Positions 1 to 8,910 of a stretch of 64,000 nt of DNA are shown in pieces; position 1 is the stretch's first letter, and each line of letters opens with the position of its first letter. This DNA comes from an uncultured Eubacteriales bacterium (GTDB taxonomy: Bacteria; Bacillota; Clostridia; Oscillospirales; Oscillospiraceae), in assembly GCA_900316745.1 (NCBI GenBank), contig ONEB01000004.1:117071-181070 (forward strand), read 5' to 3'. The translations under genes and the position numbers were made by a program. The notes under the pieces are model-generated. The model was not told the DNA's origin. It did no database searches and was given only the letters and a program-made list of their open reading frames with translations.

Positions 1-151
1 CGTGAACGCCGCGAGACTCCGGCAGCTCGGCGTGCCGGAGGCGCAGATCAGCGTCTCCGACCTCTGCACGATGTGCATGCCGGACGTCTTCTGGTCGCAC
101 CGTGCAACCCACGGCGCGCGCGGCGTACAGGCCGCAATCATTACCCTGTAA
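1..151 (+). CDS. pgeF: PgeF/YfiH-family laccase-domain protein, C-terminal end (partial)
   Basis: The reading frame enters at base 2 and stops with TAA at 149-151, so only about the last 49 residues are present. The visible tail holds VSDLCTMCMPDVFWSHRATH followed by GARG, the C-terminal signature of the DUF152/YfiH (YlmD, PgeF) family, with its cysteine and histidine metal/active-site residues. Family members act as purine nucleoside phosphorylase/adenosine deaminase-like enzymes and are also described as polyphenol oxidases and as cell-wall editing factors. The 5' part lies outside the window. The next gene starts 19 nt after the stop and is probably cotranscribed. Confidence 0.8.
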   Translation, partial: VNAARLRQLGVPEAQISVSDLCTMCMPDVFWSHRATHGARGVQAAIITL

Positions 152-170
152 GGGAGGGTTCGATCCCCCT

Positions 171-1739
171 ATGAAACGAAAACGCTATCTCGTTGCCGCG
201 CTGGCGCTGAGCATGTCGCTCGCGATCTTCGGCTGCGGCAGGGAGGAAACCAAACAGCAGGAGGAGACGCACGACAGCAGCGTCGTTGCCGAGGTCATCT
301 CGGACGGGAAGTTCACGCTGAACTATACCCCGAACGCCTCCATGAACCCCTACACGACGACGAGCGAATTAAACCGCGTCGTCTCCGAGCTTGTCTATGA
401 GACGCTCACCGTCGTGGACGGCACGTTCCTCGTCCAGCCGGGGCTGTTCACCAAGTGGAGCAGCGAGGACGGCGTCCACTGGACGTTCACGGTCGATACA
501 GCGCGGCAGTTCCACGACGGGCATGCGATGTCCGCCGCCGACGCCGCCTATTCGATCCAGTGCGCCATGGAGTCCGAGACCTACGCTGCGCGTCTGCGCC
601 ATGTCGTGAGCGCCGAGCTCGGCGAGGAAGAGGGCACGGTCACGGTCACGATGGACGCCGCGAATACGCAGCTGCCGGCCCTGCTGAACATTCCTGTCAT
701 CGCCAACAACTGCCTCGGCATGAATCTCGCGCCCGGCACGGGACCGTATCAGTTTGAGGGTGACGGCACGTCCCTGACCGTCTTTTCGGGACATCCGGAC
801 GCAGAGGAGATGCCGGTGGACCGGATCGAGCTCGCGTCCTTCCCGAACATGGAGGACATCGTGAATGCCTTCAGCTCCGGCACGCTCGATCTCGTCTGCA
901 ACGATCCGACTGGCGCCATCGACCTCGGCTTCGGCACGGTCAGCGAGGCGCGGCAGTACTCCACCACGAATCTGCAGTATGTCGGCTTCAATACCAACAG
1001 CCCGCTGTTTCTTGTGCCCGAGCGCCGCGCCGCGCTCACGCACCTGATCGACCGCGCCTATGCCGTCGCCATGCTCAACGACTCCGCCGTGGCAGCGCCG
1101 CTGCCGTTCCACCCCGTGAGCCCGTATTACGATGAGCAGCTCGCCGCAACCCTGACGTATGATCCCGAGCTCGGGAAAAAGGCGCTGGAAAACGCGCACA
1201 TCGTGGACTATGACGGCGATGACCAGCGCGAGTATCTGCTCGGAACGGACGAATCCTCCGCGCAGAAGATCAGCCTGACGTTCCTTGTGTGCAGCGACAG
1301 CACGCAGAAGACCGCCATCGCCAACAAGATCGCGGGCGATCTCACCGCGCTCGGCATCCATACCACGGTCAAGAGTCTGGCGTGGGAGGAGTACCTCGCC
1401 GCGCTCCAGAGCGGAAACTTCGATCTCTACTACGGCGAGGTGCGCCTCGGCGCGGACTTTGATCTCGCCCCGCTGCTCGCGCCGGGCGGCGCGCTGAGCT
1501 ACGGCGGCATCACGAACGGCGCCTACTCCGAGGCAAACACCGCCTATCTCTCCGCCTCGGACGCCGACCGCTCCGCCGCCGCCAAGACCCTTTTGCGTCT
1601 CGTCGCGGAAAACGCGCCCATCATCCCCGTCTGCTTTGAAAAGCATGAGGTCTGCGCGCACCGCGGCATCGTGGGCGGCTTCATGCCGACACAATATAAT
1701 ATCTTCAACAATCTCCCCGAATGGGTGATCCAGATCTGA
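171..1739 (+). CDS. ABC transporter substrate-binding lipoprotein, family 5 (peptide/nickel type)
   Basis: 522 residues when started at ATG 171, which follows GGGAGGG at 152-158. An upstream in-frame start at 102 would overlap the previous gene and hide the signal peptide, so it was not used. Residues 1-21 form a lipoprotein signal (KRKR, hydrophobic core, then IFGC), making Cys22 the lipidated residue. The body has SBP_bac_5 features: the NRVVSELVYETL segment, PGLFTKWSSEDG, FHDGHAMSAADAAYS and a C-terminal lobe resembling oligopeptide-binding proteins. It would capture oligopeptides or a similar ligand on the outer membrane face. No permease or ATPase gene lies next to it in the window, so the transporter partner and ligand are unknown. 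Confidence 0.8.
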   Translation: MKRKRYLVAALALSMSLAIFGCGREETKQQEETHDSSVVAEVISDGKFTLNYTPNASMNPYTTTSELNRVVSELVYETLTVVDGTFLVQPGLFTKWSSEDGVHWTFTVDTARQFHDGHAMSAADAAYSIQCAMESETYAARLRHVVSAELGEEEGTVTVTMDAANTQLPALLNIPVIANNCLGMNLAPGTGPYQFEGDGTSLTVFSGHPDAEEMPVDRIELASFPNMEDIVNAFSSGTLDLVCNDPTGAIDLGFGTVSEARQYSTTNLQYVGFNTNSPLFLVPERRAALTHLIDRAYAVAMLNDSAVAAPLPFHPVSPYYDEQLAATLTYDPELGKKALENAHIVDYDGDDQREYLLGTDESSAQKISLTFLVCSDSTQKTAIANKIAGDLTALGIHTTVKSLAWEEYLAALQSGNFDLYYGEVRLGADFDLAPLLAPGGALSYGGITNGAYSEANTAYLSASDADRSAAAKTLLRLVAENAPIIPVCFEKHEVCAHRGIVGGFMPTQYNIFNNLPEWVIQI

Positions 1740-1754
1740 CAGGAGGAACGCGAC

Positions 1755-2132
1755 ATGACAGACAAACAGCTCATCGATCTCGCCGTTGAGGCTTCCAAAA
1801 ACGCCTATGTGCCGTATTCGCACTTCGCCGTGGGCGCCGCGCTCGAGTGCGCCGACGGCACGGTGTTCACCGGCTGCAACGTCGAAAACGCGGCGCTGGG
1901 CAGCACGATCTGCGCCGAGCGCACCGCTGCCTGCAAGGCCATCAGCGAGGGGCATCGCGACTTCGTCCGCATCGCCGTCTACGGCGACGGGGAGGGATAC
2001 TGCTATCCCTGCGGCGCGTGCCGCCAGTTCCTCGCGGAGTTCGCGCCCGAGATGGAGGTGCTCTCCGCCAAGGCGGGGCGCTATGTGTCCAACAAGCTCT
2101 CAGAGCTCATGCCCTATACATTTAATTTCTAA
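1755..2132 (+). CDS. cdd: cytidine deaminase
   Basis: 125 residues, the usual size of a homotetrameric zinc cytidine deaminase, which converts cytidine and deoxycytidine to the uridine forms in pyrimidine salvage. The catalytic segment CAERTA puts the zinc Cys at 53 and the proton-shuttling Glu at 55. PCGACRQ supplies zinc cysteines 86 and 89. The substrate-binding NVENAALGS segment precedes them. AGGAGG at 1741-1746 fixes the ATG. It lies 15 nt after the solute-binding protein stop and 5 nt before the small LysR-like gene, so the three probably share a transcript. Confidence 0.95.
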   Translation: MTDKQLIDLAVEASKNAYVPYSHFAVGAALECADGTVFTGCNVENAALGSTICAERTAACKAISEGHRDFVRIAVYGDGEGYCYPCGACRQFLAEFAPEMEVLSAKAGRYVSNKLSELMPYTFNF

Positions 2133-2137
2133 AGACG

Positions 2138-2407
2138 ATGGAACTGGAGCATTTGCGCATGTTTCTGGCCGTGGCGGAGTGCGGCAGCTTCACCGAGGCT
2201 GCCAAACGCCTCTTTGTCAGCCACTCCACCACGAGCCGGGCTGTCTCCGCGCTGGAGCGGGAGCTGGGGGCGGAGCTTTTCCGCCGCCACAGCCGCAGCG
2301 TCATCCTCACCCCGGCGGGCGAGGTGCTTTCAGAGCGCGCCAAAGCCCTGCTGCACGAGGCGGAAGCGCTCGTCGAAGCCGTAAAAAACGCCGCGGAGAC
2401 CGATTAA
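2138..2407 (+). CDS. LysR-type winged-helix protein without effector domain
   Basis: 89 residues. The protein matches only the DNA-binding part of LysR regulators: MELEHLRMFLAVAECGSFTE, then AAKRLFVSHSTTSRAVSALE, a wing, and LTPAGEVLSERAKALLHEAE for the linker helix. Normal LysR proteins run to about 300 residues with a substrate-binding-like co-inducer domain; here the frame ends in TAA right after the linker helix. No continuation of an effector domain is seen in the following 360 nt, which hold the rpsJ promoter. It starts 5 nt after cdd, with no strong ribosome site of its own, suggesting translational coupling. It may be a stable minimal regulator or a fixed truncation. Confidence 0.7.
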   Translation: MELEHLRMFLAVAECGSFTEAAKRLFVSHSTTSRAVSALERELGAELFRRHSRSVILTPAGEVLSERAKALLHEAEALVEAVKNAAETD

Positions 2408-2461
2408 GTGGTTTTTCACAAATTATTCGTAAAAATTTTTTGGAAAACAGAGAAAATCCCC
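2408..2461. other. A/T-rich stretch upstream of the rpsJ promoter
   Basis: Runs of A and T (TAAAAATTTTTTGG) sit directly upstream of the -35 box of the ribosomal-protein promoter, in otherwise GC-rich DNA. This resembles an UP element that binds the RNA polymerase alpha C-terminal domain. Inferred from composition and position only. Confidence 0.35.
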
Positions 2462-2490
2462 TTGACAACCGAGGGGATCTTTGTTATTCT
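2462..2490 (+). promoter_or_regulatory. sigma-A promoter for the rpsJ ribosomal-protein cluster
   Basis: TTGACA at 2462-2467 and TATTCT at 2485-2490 with a 17-nt spacer. This is the best promoter in the 366-nt gap before rpsJ and would give a leader of about 280 nt. A second TATAAT at 2518-2523 has no matching -35. Confidence 0.75.
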
Positions 2491-2496
2491 ATCAAA

Positions 2497-2773
2497 GCGC
2501 CTGTCAAAGAAAGGGCGTATAATGCGATGAAGCGGGAGATTGCAGCGATTCGCTGGTAACTTCCGTGGAGTATGTCCGCTGTCGGGCTGTTGTTCCGGCA
2601 GACAATCGGGCGGCTGAGCAATACCTGCACTTGCGTATATCACCTGTGTGGGACAACGCCGGCAAGCATGTTGCCGGTTTGTTTTTCGGACAGGGTTTGA
2701 TACGCACGGAACAGTGTATGGCTTTTTGCTCATCCGTACGAACCCACAAACATTCGTAACGGAGGAAAACACA
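2497..2773 (+). ncRNA. rpsJ-operon leader with attenuator-like hairpin (candidate)
   Basis: The untranslated leader between the promoter and rpsJ is about 280 nt. It contains a 7-bp stem at 2579-2601 (CTGTCGG / CCGGCAG, one G-U) and a terminator-like hairpin at 2659-2677 (CCGGCAA, loop GCATG, TTGCCGG). The second hairpin is followed by TTTGTTTTT at 2678-2686, about 87 nt before the rpsJ start. A terminator inside the leader of an S10 operon suggests attenuation by a ribosomal protein (L4 does this in enterobacteria). The regulator here is unknown. A 10-codon open frame at 2527-2559 is not supported. Confidence 0.45.
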
Positions 2774-3085
2774 ATGGCAAACAAGAAAATGATCCGCATC
2801 CGCCTCAAGGCTTACGATCATCAGCTGATCGACAAGGCCGCCGAGAAGATCGTCGAGACCGCAAAGCGCACCGAAGCGAAGGTCTCCGGTCCGATCCCCC
2901 TGCCGACCAAGACCGAGATCGTTACGATCCTGCGTGCTGTCCACAAGTACAAGGACAGCCGTGAGCAGTTTGAGCGCCGCACCCACAAGCGCCTGATCGA
3001 CATCATGAACCCGACCCAGAAGACGGTCGAGGCTCTCATGAACCTGGAGCTCCCCGCCGGCGTCGAGATCGACATCAAGCTCTGA
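2774..3085 (+). CDS. rpsJ: 30S ribosomal protein S10
   Basis: 103 residues, full length. [14 protein letters not shown] and the [12 protein letters not shown] loop are hallmarks of S10, a head protein of the small subunit that also serves as NusE in transcription antitermination. GGAGG at 2761-2765 fits ATG 2774. First gene of the S10 cluster; rplC follows after a 133-nt gap that includes its own ribosome site. Confidence 0.97.
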   Translation: MANKKMIRIRLKAYDHQLIDKAAEKIVETAKRTEAKVSGPIPLPTKTEIVTILRAVHKYKDSREQFERRTHKRLIDIMNPTQKTVEALMNLELPAGVEIDIKL

Positions 3086-3218
3086 GACACCCACAAATTC
3101 ATCCATCACCCCAACCCACATATTAAAATAGGTGGGCGGGTCAAGTCAGAAGCCTCTGTCAGAGCACCCAATGGCTTTGTTACGCGGTCTGACCAATAAC
3201 CTGAAGGAGGAAAACCCA

Positions 3219-3938
3219 ATGAAAAAAGCCATCATCGGCAAAAAGGTCGGCATGACGCAGATCTTCGATGAAGCAGGCAAGGTCGTTCCGGTCACTGTGA
3301 TCGAGGCCGGCCCCTGCACGGTCACCGCGAAGGCGACCAAGGAAAAGGAAGGCTACGACGCGATCCAGCTCGGCTTCGAGGAAGTCGCTGAGAAGAAGCT
3401 GTCCAAGCCCGAGAAGGGCCACCTGGCGAAAGCCGGCGTCGGCAACCTCAAGCATCTCAAGGAATTCAGACTTGAAGATTGCGCATCCGTGAATGTTGGC
3501 GATGTCCTCAAGGCCGACACCTTCAAAGAAGGCGACAAGGTCGACGTTACGGGCATCAGCAAAGGTAAGGGCTACGCCGGCGTCGTCAAGCGCTTCGGCC
3601 AGGGCCGTACCCCCATGACCCACGGCGGCGGTCCTGTCCACCGTCACGCCGGTTCCATGGGCTCCAGCACCGATCCTTCCCGTATCTTCCCGGGCAAGAA
3701 GCAGGCTGGTCACATGGGCGTCGAGCAGGTCACCGTTCAGAATCTGGACGTTGTCAAGGTCGATCCCGAGCTCAACATGATCGTTATCCGCGGCGCGATC
3801 CCCGGCCCGAAGGGCGGCATCGTGTATGTCAAGAGCACCGTCAAGAAGCTCATCGAGAAGAAGGGCGACGCCGGTATCTCTTCCAACCCGCAGAAGGCCA
3901 GCGGCCGCAACCCGCAGAAGGCTTCCGCCAGAAAGTAA
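3219..3938 (+). CDS. rplC: 50S ribosomal protein L3
   Basis: 239 residues from ATG 3219, which follows GAAGGAGG at 3203-3210. An in-frame upstream start at 3132 lacks a ribosome site. [16 protein letters not shown] at the start and the long loop [20 protein letters not shown], which reaches the peptidyl transferase centre, identify L3. The C-terminus carries a short duplicated [16 protein letters not shown] tail not needed for the fold. Confidence 0.97.
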   Translation: MKKAIIGKKVGMTQIFDEAGKVVPVTVIEAGPCTVTAKATKEKEGYDAIQLGFEEVAEKKLSKPEKGHLAKAGVGNLKHLKEFRLEDCASVNVGDVLKADTFKEGDKVDVTGISKGKGYAGVVKRFGQGRTPMTHGGGPVHRHAGSMGSSTDPSRIFPGKKQAGHMGVEQVTVQNLDVVKVDPELNMIVIRGAIPGPKGGIVYVKSTVKKLIEKKGDAGISSNPQKASGRNPQKASARK

Positions 3939-3956
3939 GGAAAGGAGAGTTAAGAA

Positions 3957-4580
3957 ATGCCGAAAGCAAATCTGTTCAACATGGCCGGCGAAAACGTCGG
4001 CGAGGTTACCCTCTCCGAAGCCGTTTTCGGGGTGGAACCCAACAAGTCCGTGCTGCACGATTCTGTCAAGAATCACCTCGCCAACTGCCGTCAGGGCACG
4101 CAGAGTGCTCTCACGAAGGGCGAAGTCAGCTACACCACCGCCAAGCCCTGGCGCCAGAAAGGCACCGGCCGCGCACGCGCCGGCTACAAGGGCTCCCCGG
4201 TGTGGACCCACGGCGGCGTCGCGTTTGCGCCGAAGCCGCGTGATTACAGCTACACGCTCAACAAGAAGGTTAAGCGTCTGGCTCTCAAGAGCGCTCTGAG
4301 CGCCAAGGCCGCCGAGGAGAAGATCCTCGTCATCGACGGTCTGGCTGTCGAAGAGATCAAGACCGCTCCCTTCAAGGCGTTCCTCGACAAGATCGGCGTT
4401 GACGGCAAGGCGCTCGTCATCACCGAGAACGTCGATGAGAAGGTCGTCAAGTCCGCCCGCAACATCCCCGGCGTGACCACCACCACCGCCACCATTCTCA
4501 GCCCCTATGCGATCCTGAACAACCGCGTTCTCGTCGTTGACAAGGCTGCGCTCCAGAAAATCGAGGAGGTGTTCGCATGA
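3957..4580 (+). CDS. rplD: 50S ribosomal protein L4
   Basis: 207 residues. The exit-tunnel loop is visible as KPWRQKGTGRARAGYKGSPV with the following WTHGGVAFAPKPRDYSY, typical of L4. The protein assembles early on 23S rRNA and in some bacteria feeds back on the S10 operon leader, which makes it the first candidate for reading the leader hairpin upstream of rpsJ. Its stop overlaps the start of rplW (ATGA at 4577-4580). Confidence 0.97.
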   Translation: MPKANLFNMAGENVGEVTLSEAVFGVEPNKSVLHDSVKNHLANCRQGTQSALTKGEVSYTTAKPWRQKGTGRARAGYKGSPVWTHGGVAFAPKPRDYSYTLNKKVKRLALKSALSAKAAEEKILVIDGLAVEEIKTAPFKAFLDKIGVDGKALVITENVDEKVVKSARNIPGVTTTTATILSPYAILNNRVLVVDKAALQKIEEVFA

Positions 4581-4873
4581 GAACCGCATACGACGTCATT
4601 CTCCGCCCGATCATCACCGAGCAGTCCATGGAAGACCTCGACATCAAAAAGTATGTCTTTGAAGTCGCCGTCGACGCCGGCAAGATCGAGATCAAGAAGG
4701 CGATCGAAGAGATCTTCGACGTCAAGGTCATCAAAGTGACCACCACCATGATCCACCCCAAAGAGAAGCGTGTCGGCGGCAACCCCTCCGGCATGACCGC
4801 CAAGCGCAAAAAGGCTGTGGTCAAGCTCTCCGCCGACTCGAAGAACATCGATATCTTCGAGGGCATGGTGTAA
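4577..4873 (+). CDS. rplW: 50S ribosomal protein L23
   Basis: 98 residues. YDVILRPIITEQSM and the C-terminal HPKEKRVGGNPSG loop are diagnostic of L23, which sits at the tunnel exit and docks trigger factor and SRP. The start overlaps the rplD stop by 4 nt, so translation is coupled. Confidence 0.97.
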   Translation: MRTAYDVILRPIITEQSMEDLDIKKYVFEVAVDAGKIEIKKAIEEIFDVKVIKVTTTMIHPKEKRVGGNPSGMTAKRKKAVVKLSADSKNIDIFEGMV

Positions 4874-4888
4874 GGGAGGTAAAAGAGT

Positions 4889-5725
4889 ATGTCTATTAAA
4901 ACTTACAAGCCCACTACTCCGGCGCGCCGTCAGATGACGGTCTCCGGCTTCGACGGCGTCGACAAGCACGCCAAGCCCCAGAAGGAGCTCGTCGAGGTTC
5001 TCAAGAAGCACGCCGGCCGCAACAGCTACGGCAAGATCACCGTCCGTCACCAGGGCGGCGGCAACCGCAAAAAGTACCGCGTCATCGACTTCAAGCGCAA
5101 CAAGCTGGACATGAGCGCCACCGTTCTGCGTCTGGAGTATGACCCCAACCGCAGCGCGTTCATCGCTCTGTGCGAGTATGAAGACGGCGAGCGCCGCTAC
5201 ATTCTCGCGCCTGTCGGTCTGAAGGCCGGCGACGTCATCGTCTCCTCCGCCTCCGCCGACATTAAGCCGGGCAACGCTCTGCCTCTGGCGAACATCCCCG
5301 TCGGTACCGTCATCCACGCCATCGAGCTCTATCCCGGCAAGGGTGCCCAGCTCGTCCGCTCCGCCGGCGTCGCCGCGCAGCTGATGGCCAAGGAGAACGG
5401 CATGGCGACCGTGCGTCTGCCCTCCGGCGAGTATCGCAAGGTCCGCATGAACTGCTTTGCCACGATCGGCCAGGTCGGCAACATCGATCACGCCAACGTC
5501 TCCATCGGCAAGGCCGGCCGCAAACGCCACATGGGCATCCGCCCGACGGTCCGCGGCTCTGTCATGAACCCGAACGACCACCCCCACGGCGGCGGCGAGG
5601 GCAAGAGCCCTGTCGGTCGTCCCGGCCCTGTGACCCCCTGGGGTAAGCCCGCGATGGGTTACAAGACCCGCAAGAAGAAAAACGCTTCTGACAAGTATAT
5701 TGTCAAGCGCCGCAACGCGAAGTAA
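4889..5725 (+). CDS. rplB: 50S ribosomal protein L2
   Basis: 278 residues, standard length. It contains the RNA-binding core with [20 protein letters not shown] and the C-terminal [20 protein letters not shown] segment with the conserved histidine near the peptidyl transferase centre. GGGAGG at 4875-4880 sets the ATG. Tight spacing to rplW (15 nt) and rpsS (14 nt). Confidence 0.98.
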   Translation: MSIKTYKPTTPARRQMTVSGFDGVDKHAKPQKELVEVLKKHAGRNSYGKITVRHQGGGNRKKYRVIDFKRNKLDMSATVLRLEYDPNRSAFIALCEYEDGERRYILAPVGLKAGDVIVSSASADIKPGNALPLANIPVGTVIHAIELYPGKGAQLVRSAGVAAQLMAKENGMATVRLPSGEYRKVRMNCFATIGQVGNIDHANVSIGKAGRKRHMGIRPTVRGSVMNPNDHPHGGGEGKSPVGRPGPVTPWGKPAMGYKTRKKKNASDKYIVKRRNAK

Positions 5726-5739
5726 GGAGGGTGACGTAA

Positions 5740-6015
5740 ATGAGCAGAAGTGTCAAGAAAGGCCCGTTCGCCGCGCCGGAACTCCTGAAGCGCGTCGACG
5801 AAATGAACAAGGCCGGCGACAAGAAGGTCATCAAGACCTGGAGCCGCGCCAGCACGATTTTCCCGTCCTTCGTCGGACACACCATCGCTGTCCACGACGG
5901 TCGCCGTCATGTTCCCGTGTATATCACGGAGGATATGGTCGGTCACAAGCTCGGTGAATTTGCGCCCACGCGTACCTTCCGCGGTCACGCCGGCAGCAAG
6001 ACCGCCGGTAGATAA
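5740..6015 (+). CDS. rpsS: 30S ribosomal protein S19
   Basis: 91 residues. SRSVKKGPF at the start and the [19 protein letters not shown] core identify S19, which contacts the A-site tRNA side of the 30S head with S13. Preceded by AAGGAGGG at 5724-5731. Confidence 0.97.
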   Translation: MSRSVKKGPFAAPELLKRVDEMNKAGDKKVIKTWSRASTIFPSFVGHTIAVHDGRRHVPVYITEDMVGHKLGEFAPTRTFRGHAGSKTAGR

Positions 6016-6027
6016 GGGGGAGGAACC

Positions 6028-6375
6028 ATGGAAGAAAAGAAAACTGCACGGGCACAGCTGATGTATGCCCGCATCGCTCCCCGCAAGGTTCAGATCGTCT
6101 GCGATATGATCCGCGGCAAGGACGTCAAGCTCGCCGAAGCTTATATGCAGCACACGCCGAAGGCGGCCTGCGAGCTTATGCTGAAGGTTCTCAAGAGCGC
6201 CTGCGCGAACGCTGAGAACAACTTCGAAATGGACCCCGACAACCTCTACGTCGCGGAAGCTTACTGCGGCGCCGGCCCCATCCTCAAGAGAGGCCGTCCG
6301 AGAGCTCAGGGTCGTATGTACCGCATCAACAAGCGCACCAGCCACATCACCATCGTCGTGGCTGAGAAAGAGTAA
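6028..6375 (+). CDS. rplV: 50S ribosomal protein L22
   Basis: 115 residues. [20 protein letters not shown] and the tunnel hairpin [20 protein letters not shown] mark L22, whose loop forms part of the exit-tunnel constriction. 12 nt after rpsS, with GGGGGAGG just upstream. Confidence 0.97.
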   Translation: MEEKKTARAQLMYARIAPRKVQIVCDMIRGKDVKLAEAYMQHTPKAACELMLKVLKSACANAENNFEMDPDNLYVAEAYCGAGPILKRGRPRAQGRMYRINKRTSHITIVVAEKE

Positions 6376-6390
6376 GGGAGGAGGCAGAAT

Positions 6391-7263
6391 ATGGGACAGA
6401 AAGTTCATCCGCACGGCATGCGCGTCGGCGTCATCAAGGATTGGGATTCCCGCTGGTACGCCCGTGACGAGAAGGTCGGCGATCTGATCGTCGAAGACTA
6501 CAAGATTCGTAATTATCTGAAGAAGACCCTGTATTCCGCAGGCGTCCCCACCATCGAGATCGAGCGCGACAGCGCGAAGGTCCGCATCTTCATCCACTGC
6601 TCCCGTCCCGGTGTTGTCATCGGCAAGGGCGGCACGGAGATCGAGCGCATCCGCCTCTCCGTCGAGAAGATGATCGGCAAGCCCGTCGCTCTCTCCATCG
6701 TCGAGGTCCGCACTCCCGATACGAACGCTCAGCTCGTCGCTGAGAACATCGCCGCGCAGCTCGAGAAGCGCATCGGCTTCCGCCGCGCGATGAAGAACGC
6801 CATGGGCCGCGCCATGCGCATGGGCGCCCGCGGCATCAAGATCATGTGCTCCGGCCGTCTGGGCGGCGCCGAGATCGCCCGCACCGAGTGCTATCACGAG
6901 GGCACCATCCCCCTGCAGACCATCCGCGCCGACATTGAGTACGGCTTCGCCGAGGCCGCGACCACCTATGGCCGCGTCGGCGTCAAGGTTTGGATCTACA
7001 AGGGCGAGATCCTCTCCCAGACTCTGCGCACCACCCCGCGCACGATGGATCTGAATCGCCGCGACGACCGTCGCCGCGACCGTCGTGACGGCGACCGCAG
7101 AGGCAGAGGCCGCGGCGGCTACAACCGCGACCGTCAGGGTAACGGCTACAACCGTGACCGCCAGGGCGCGCCCCGTCAGGGACAGGGCAACCGTCCGCAG
7201 GGCGGCTACAACCGCGGCCCGCGTCCGGCAGCTCCGGCTGCTAAGGAAGGAGGCAACAACTAA
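6391..7263 (+). CDS. rpsC: 30S ribosomal protein S3 with long Arg/Gly/Tyr-rich tail
   Basis: 290 residues against a usual 210-235. Residues 1 to about 208 are ordinary S3: [13 protein letters not shown], the KH-type RNA-binding segment with [13 protein letters not shown], and [16 protein letters not shown]. The last ~80 residues are an added low-complexity tail, first Arg/Asp-rich ([20 protein letters not shown]), then two GYNRDRQG repeats and further GGYNR units. The base composition and frame are continuous with the core, so this is not a frameshift. S3 lines the mRNA entry pore with S4 and S5, so the tail would project towards incoming mRNA (inference). Stop and next start overlap (TAATG at 7261-7265). 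Confidence 0.95.
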   Translation: MGQKVHPHGMRVGVIKDWDSRWYARDEKVGDLIVEDYKIRNYLKKTLYSAGVPTIEIERDSAKVRIFIHCSRPGVVIGKGGTEIERIRLSVEKMIGKPVALSIVEVRTPDTNAQLVAENIAAQLEKRIGFRRAMKNAMGRAMRMGARGIKIMCSGRLGGAEIARTECYHEGTIPLQTIRADIEYGFAEAATTYGRVGVKVWIYKGEILSQTLRTTPRTMDLNRRDDRRRDRRDGDRRGRGRGGYNRDRQGNGYNRDRQGAPRQGQGNRPQGGYNRGPRPAAPAAKEGGNN

Positions 7264-7691
7264 TGCTGATGCCCAAAAGAGTGAAGTACCGCAGAGTGCA
7301 GCGTGGTCGTATGACCGGCAAGGCCACCCGCGGCAATAAGGTCACCTACGGTGAGTTCGGCCTGCAGGCGCAGGAGCCCACCTGGATCACCTCCAACCAG
7401 ATCGAGGCGGCTCGTGTCGCCATGACGCGTTACACCAAGCGCGGCGGTCAGGTCTGGATCAAGATCTTCCCCGACAAGCCCGTTACGCAGAAGCCCGCCG
7501 AGACCCGTATGGGTTCCGGTAAAGGCTCCCCCGAGTACTGGGTCGCCGTTGTGAAGCCCGGCCGTGTCATGTTTGAGATCGGCGGCGTTTCCGAGGAAGT
7601 GGCGCGTGAGGCGCTGCGTCTGGCGAGCCACAAGCTGCCCTGCAAGACCAAGATCGTCTCCAAGGCAGATACTGAGAATGGTGGTGAATAA
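7263..7691 (+). CDS. rplP: 50S ribosomal protein L16
   Basis: 142 residues. [20 protein letters not shown], then the FGLQA and [16 protein letters not shown] segments and [19 protein letters not shown] are typical of L16, a late-assembling protein beside the A site. Its ATG shares bases with the rpsC TAA, so it is translationally coupled. Confidence 0.97.
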   Translation: MLMPKRVKYRRVQRGRMTGKATRGNKVTYGEFGLQAQEPTWITSNQIEAARVAMTRYTKRGGQVWIKIFPDKPVTQKPAETRMGSGKGSPEYWVAVVKPGRVMFEIGGVSEEVAREALRLASHKLPCKTKIVSKADTENGGE

Positions 7692-7692
7692 G

Positions 7693-7887
7693 ATGAAGGC
7701 AAGTGAAATTCGCTCCATGTCCGCCGAAGAGCTGCAGAGCAAGCTCGTCGAACTGAAGAAGGATCTGTTCATGCTCCGTATGCAGCACGCTACCAATCAT
7801 CTTGACAACCCCGTTAAGATCTCTGCCGTGCGTCGCGACATTGCCCGAGTCAAGACCGTGATCCGCGAAAAAGAGCTCGAGGCTTGA
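7693..7887 (+). CDS. rpmC: 50S ribosomal protein L29
   Basis: 64 residues from ATG 7693, 1 nt after the rplP stop; this gives the normal L29 start [20 protein letters not shown]. The two-helix coiled protein ends with [14 protein letters not shown]. Located by the tunnel exit next to L23. Upstream in-frame starts inside rplP would add unrelated residues and were rejected. Confidence 0.95.
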   Translation: MKASEIRSMSAEELQSKLVELKKDLFMLRMQHATNHLDNPVKISAVRRDIARVKTVIREKELEA

Positions 7888-7901
7888 GGAGGTAAGTGAG
7901 A

Positions 7902-8165
7902 ATGAACGAGATTAGAAATACTTCCCGCAAGGTTCGCGTGGGCAAGGTCGTGTCCGACAAGATGGATAAGACCGTCGTTGTGACCGTGGCTGACCACGTC
8001 GCTCACAAGACCTATAAGAAGATCATCGGCCGGACCTATCGTCTGAAGGCGCACGACGAGAATAACGAGTGCCGCGTCGGCGATATCGTCCGCGTGATGG
8101 AGACCCGCCCCCTCAGCAAGGACAAGAGATGGCGCGTGGTCGAAATCGTTGAAAAGGCGAAGTAA
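7902..8165 (+). CDS. rpsQ: 30S ribosomal protein S17
   Basis: 87 residues from ATG 7902; AGGAGGT at 7887-7893 favours it over the GTG at 7896. [20 protein letters not shown] and the C-terminal [19 protein letters not shown] are S17 signatures (an OB-fold primary binder of 16S rRNA). Confidence 0.96.
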   Translation: MNEIRNTSRKVRVGKVVSDKMDKTVVVTVADHVAHKTYKKIIGRTYRLKAHDENNECRVGDIVRVMETRPLSKDKRWRVVEIVEKAK

Positions 8166-8178
8166 GGAGGTAACCTAA

Positions 8179-8550
8179 ATGATCCAGCAAGAATCTTTTC
8201 TGAAGGTTGCCGACAATACCGGCGCCAAGGAAATCAAGTGCATCCGCGTTCTGGGCGGATCCAAGCGCAAGTATGCCAGCATCGGTGATGTGATCGTCGC
8301 TTCCGTCCGCAAGGCTGCCCCCGGCGGCTCTGTGAAGAAGGGCGACGTCGTGAAGGCTGTCGTGGTTCGCACCGCGAAGAGCGTCCGCCGCGCCGACGGC
8401 ACCTATGTGCGCTTTGACGACAACGCCGCTGTCATCATCAACGGCGAAGACAAGAACCCCAAGGGCACCCGTATTTTCGGGCCCGTGGCGCGTGAGCTGC
8501 GTGACGCGGATTTCATCAAGATCCTGTCCCTGGCTCCGGAAGTGATTTGA
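8179..8550 (+). CDS. rplN: 50S ribosomal protein L14
   Basis: 123 residues. [20 protein letters not shown] and the [10 protein letters not shown] / [12 protein letters not shown] segments identify L14, which forms a subunit bridge and docks RsfS. 13 nt after rpsQ. Confidence 0.97.
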   Translation: MIQQESFLKVADNTGAKEIKCIRVLGGSKRKYASIGDVIVASVRKAAPGGSVKKGDVVKAVVVRTAKSVRRADGTYVRFDDNAAVIINGEDKNPKGTRIFGPVARELRDADFIKILSLAPEVI

Positions 8551-8563
8551 GGAGGACGCATCT

Positions 8564-8893
8564 ATGAATATCAGAAAAGACGATAAGGTCGTTGTCCTCT
8601 CCGGCAAGGATAAGGGCAAGGAGGGCACCGTCCTCAAGGCCGATCCGAAAAACGGCAAGGTCATCGTTTCCGGCGTGAACGTCGCCACCAAGCATCAGAA
8701 GCCCCGCAAGCAGGGCGAAGAGGGCGGCATCATCAAGGTTGAGACCCCCATCTACGCCAGCAAGGTGCAGGTCGTCTGCCCCAAGTGCGGCAAGGCCACC
8801 CGCGTCGGTCACGTGGTCCGCAAGGTCACCATCGCCGGCGAGGAGAAGAACAAATCCATCCGCGTCTGCAAGAAGTGCGGCGCTGATCTGTAA
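8564..8893 (+). CDS. rplX: 50S ribosomal protein L24
   Basis: 109 residues with an N-terminal KOW motif ([18 protein letters not shown]) and a C-terminal zinc-ribbon-like pair, CPKCGKAT and [11 protein letters not shown]24 initiates 50S assembly near the tunnel exit. Both CxxC pairs are present, so it is a zinc-binding form. Confidence 0.96.
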   Translation: MNIRKDDKVVVLSGKDKGKEGTVLKADPKNGKVIVSGVNVATKHQKPRKQGEEGGIIKVETPIYASKVQVVCPKCGKATRVGHVVRKVTIAGEEKNKSIRVCKKCGADL

Positions 8894-8910
8894 GGAAAGG
8901 AGAGACTGCT

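Noticed and set aside
2518-2523. Second TATAAT before rpsJ
   Set aside because: No acceptable -35 at 15-19 nt; the 2462-2490 pair explains the promoter.
3180-4589. A 469-codon minus frame across rplC and rplD
   Set aside because: Shadow of highly biased ribosomal genes; repetitive Asp/Val/Leu composition.
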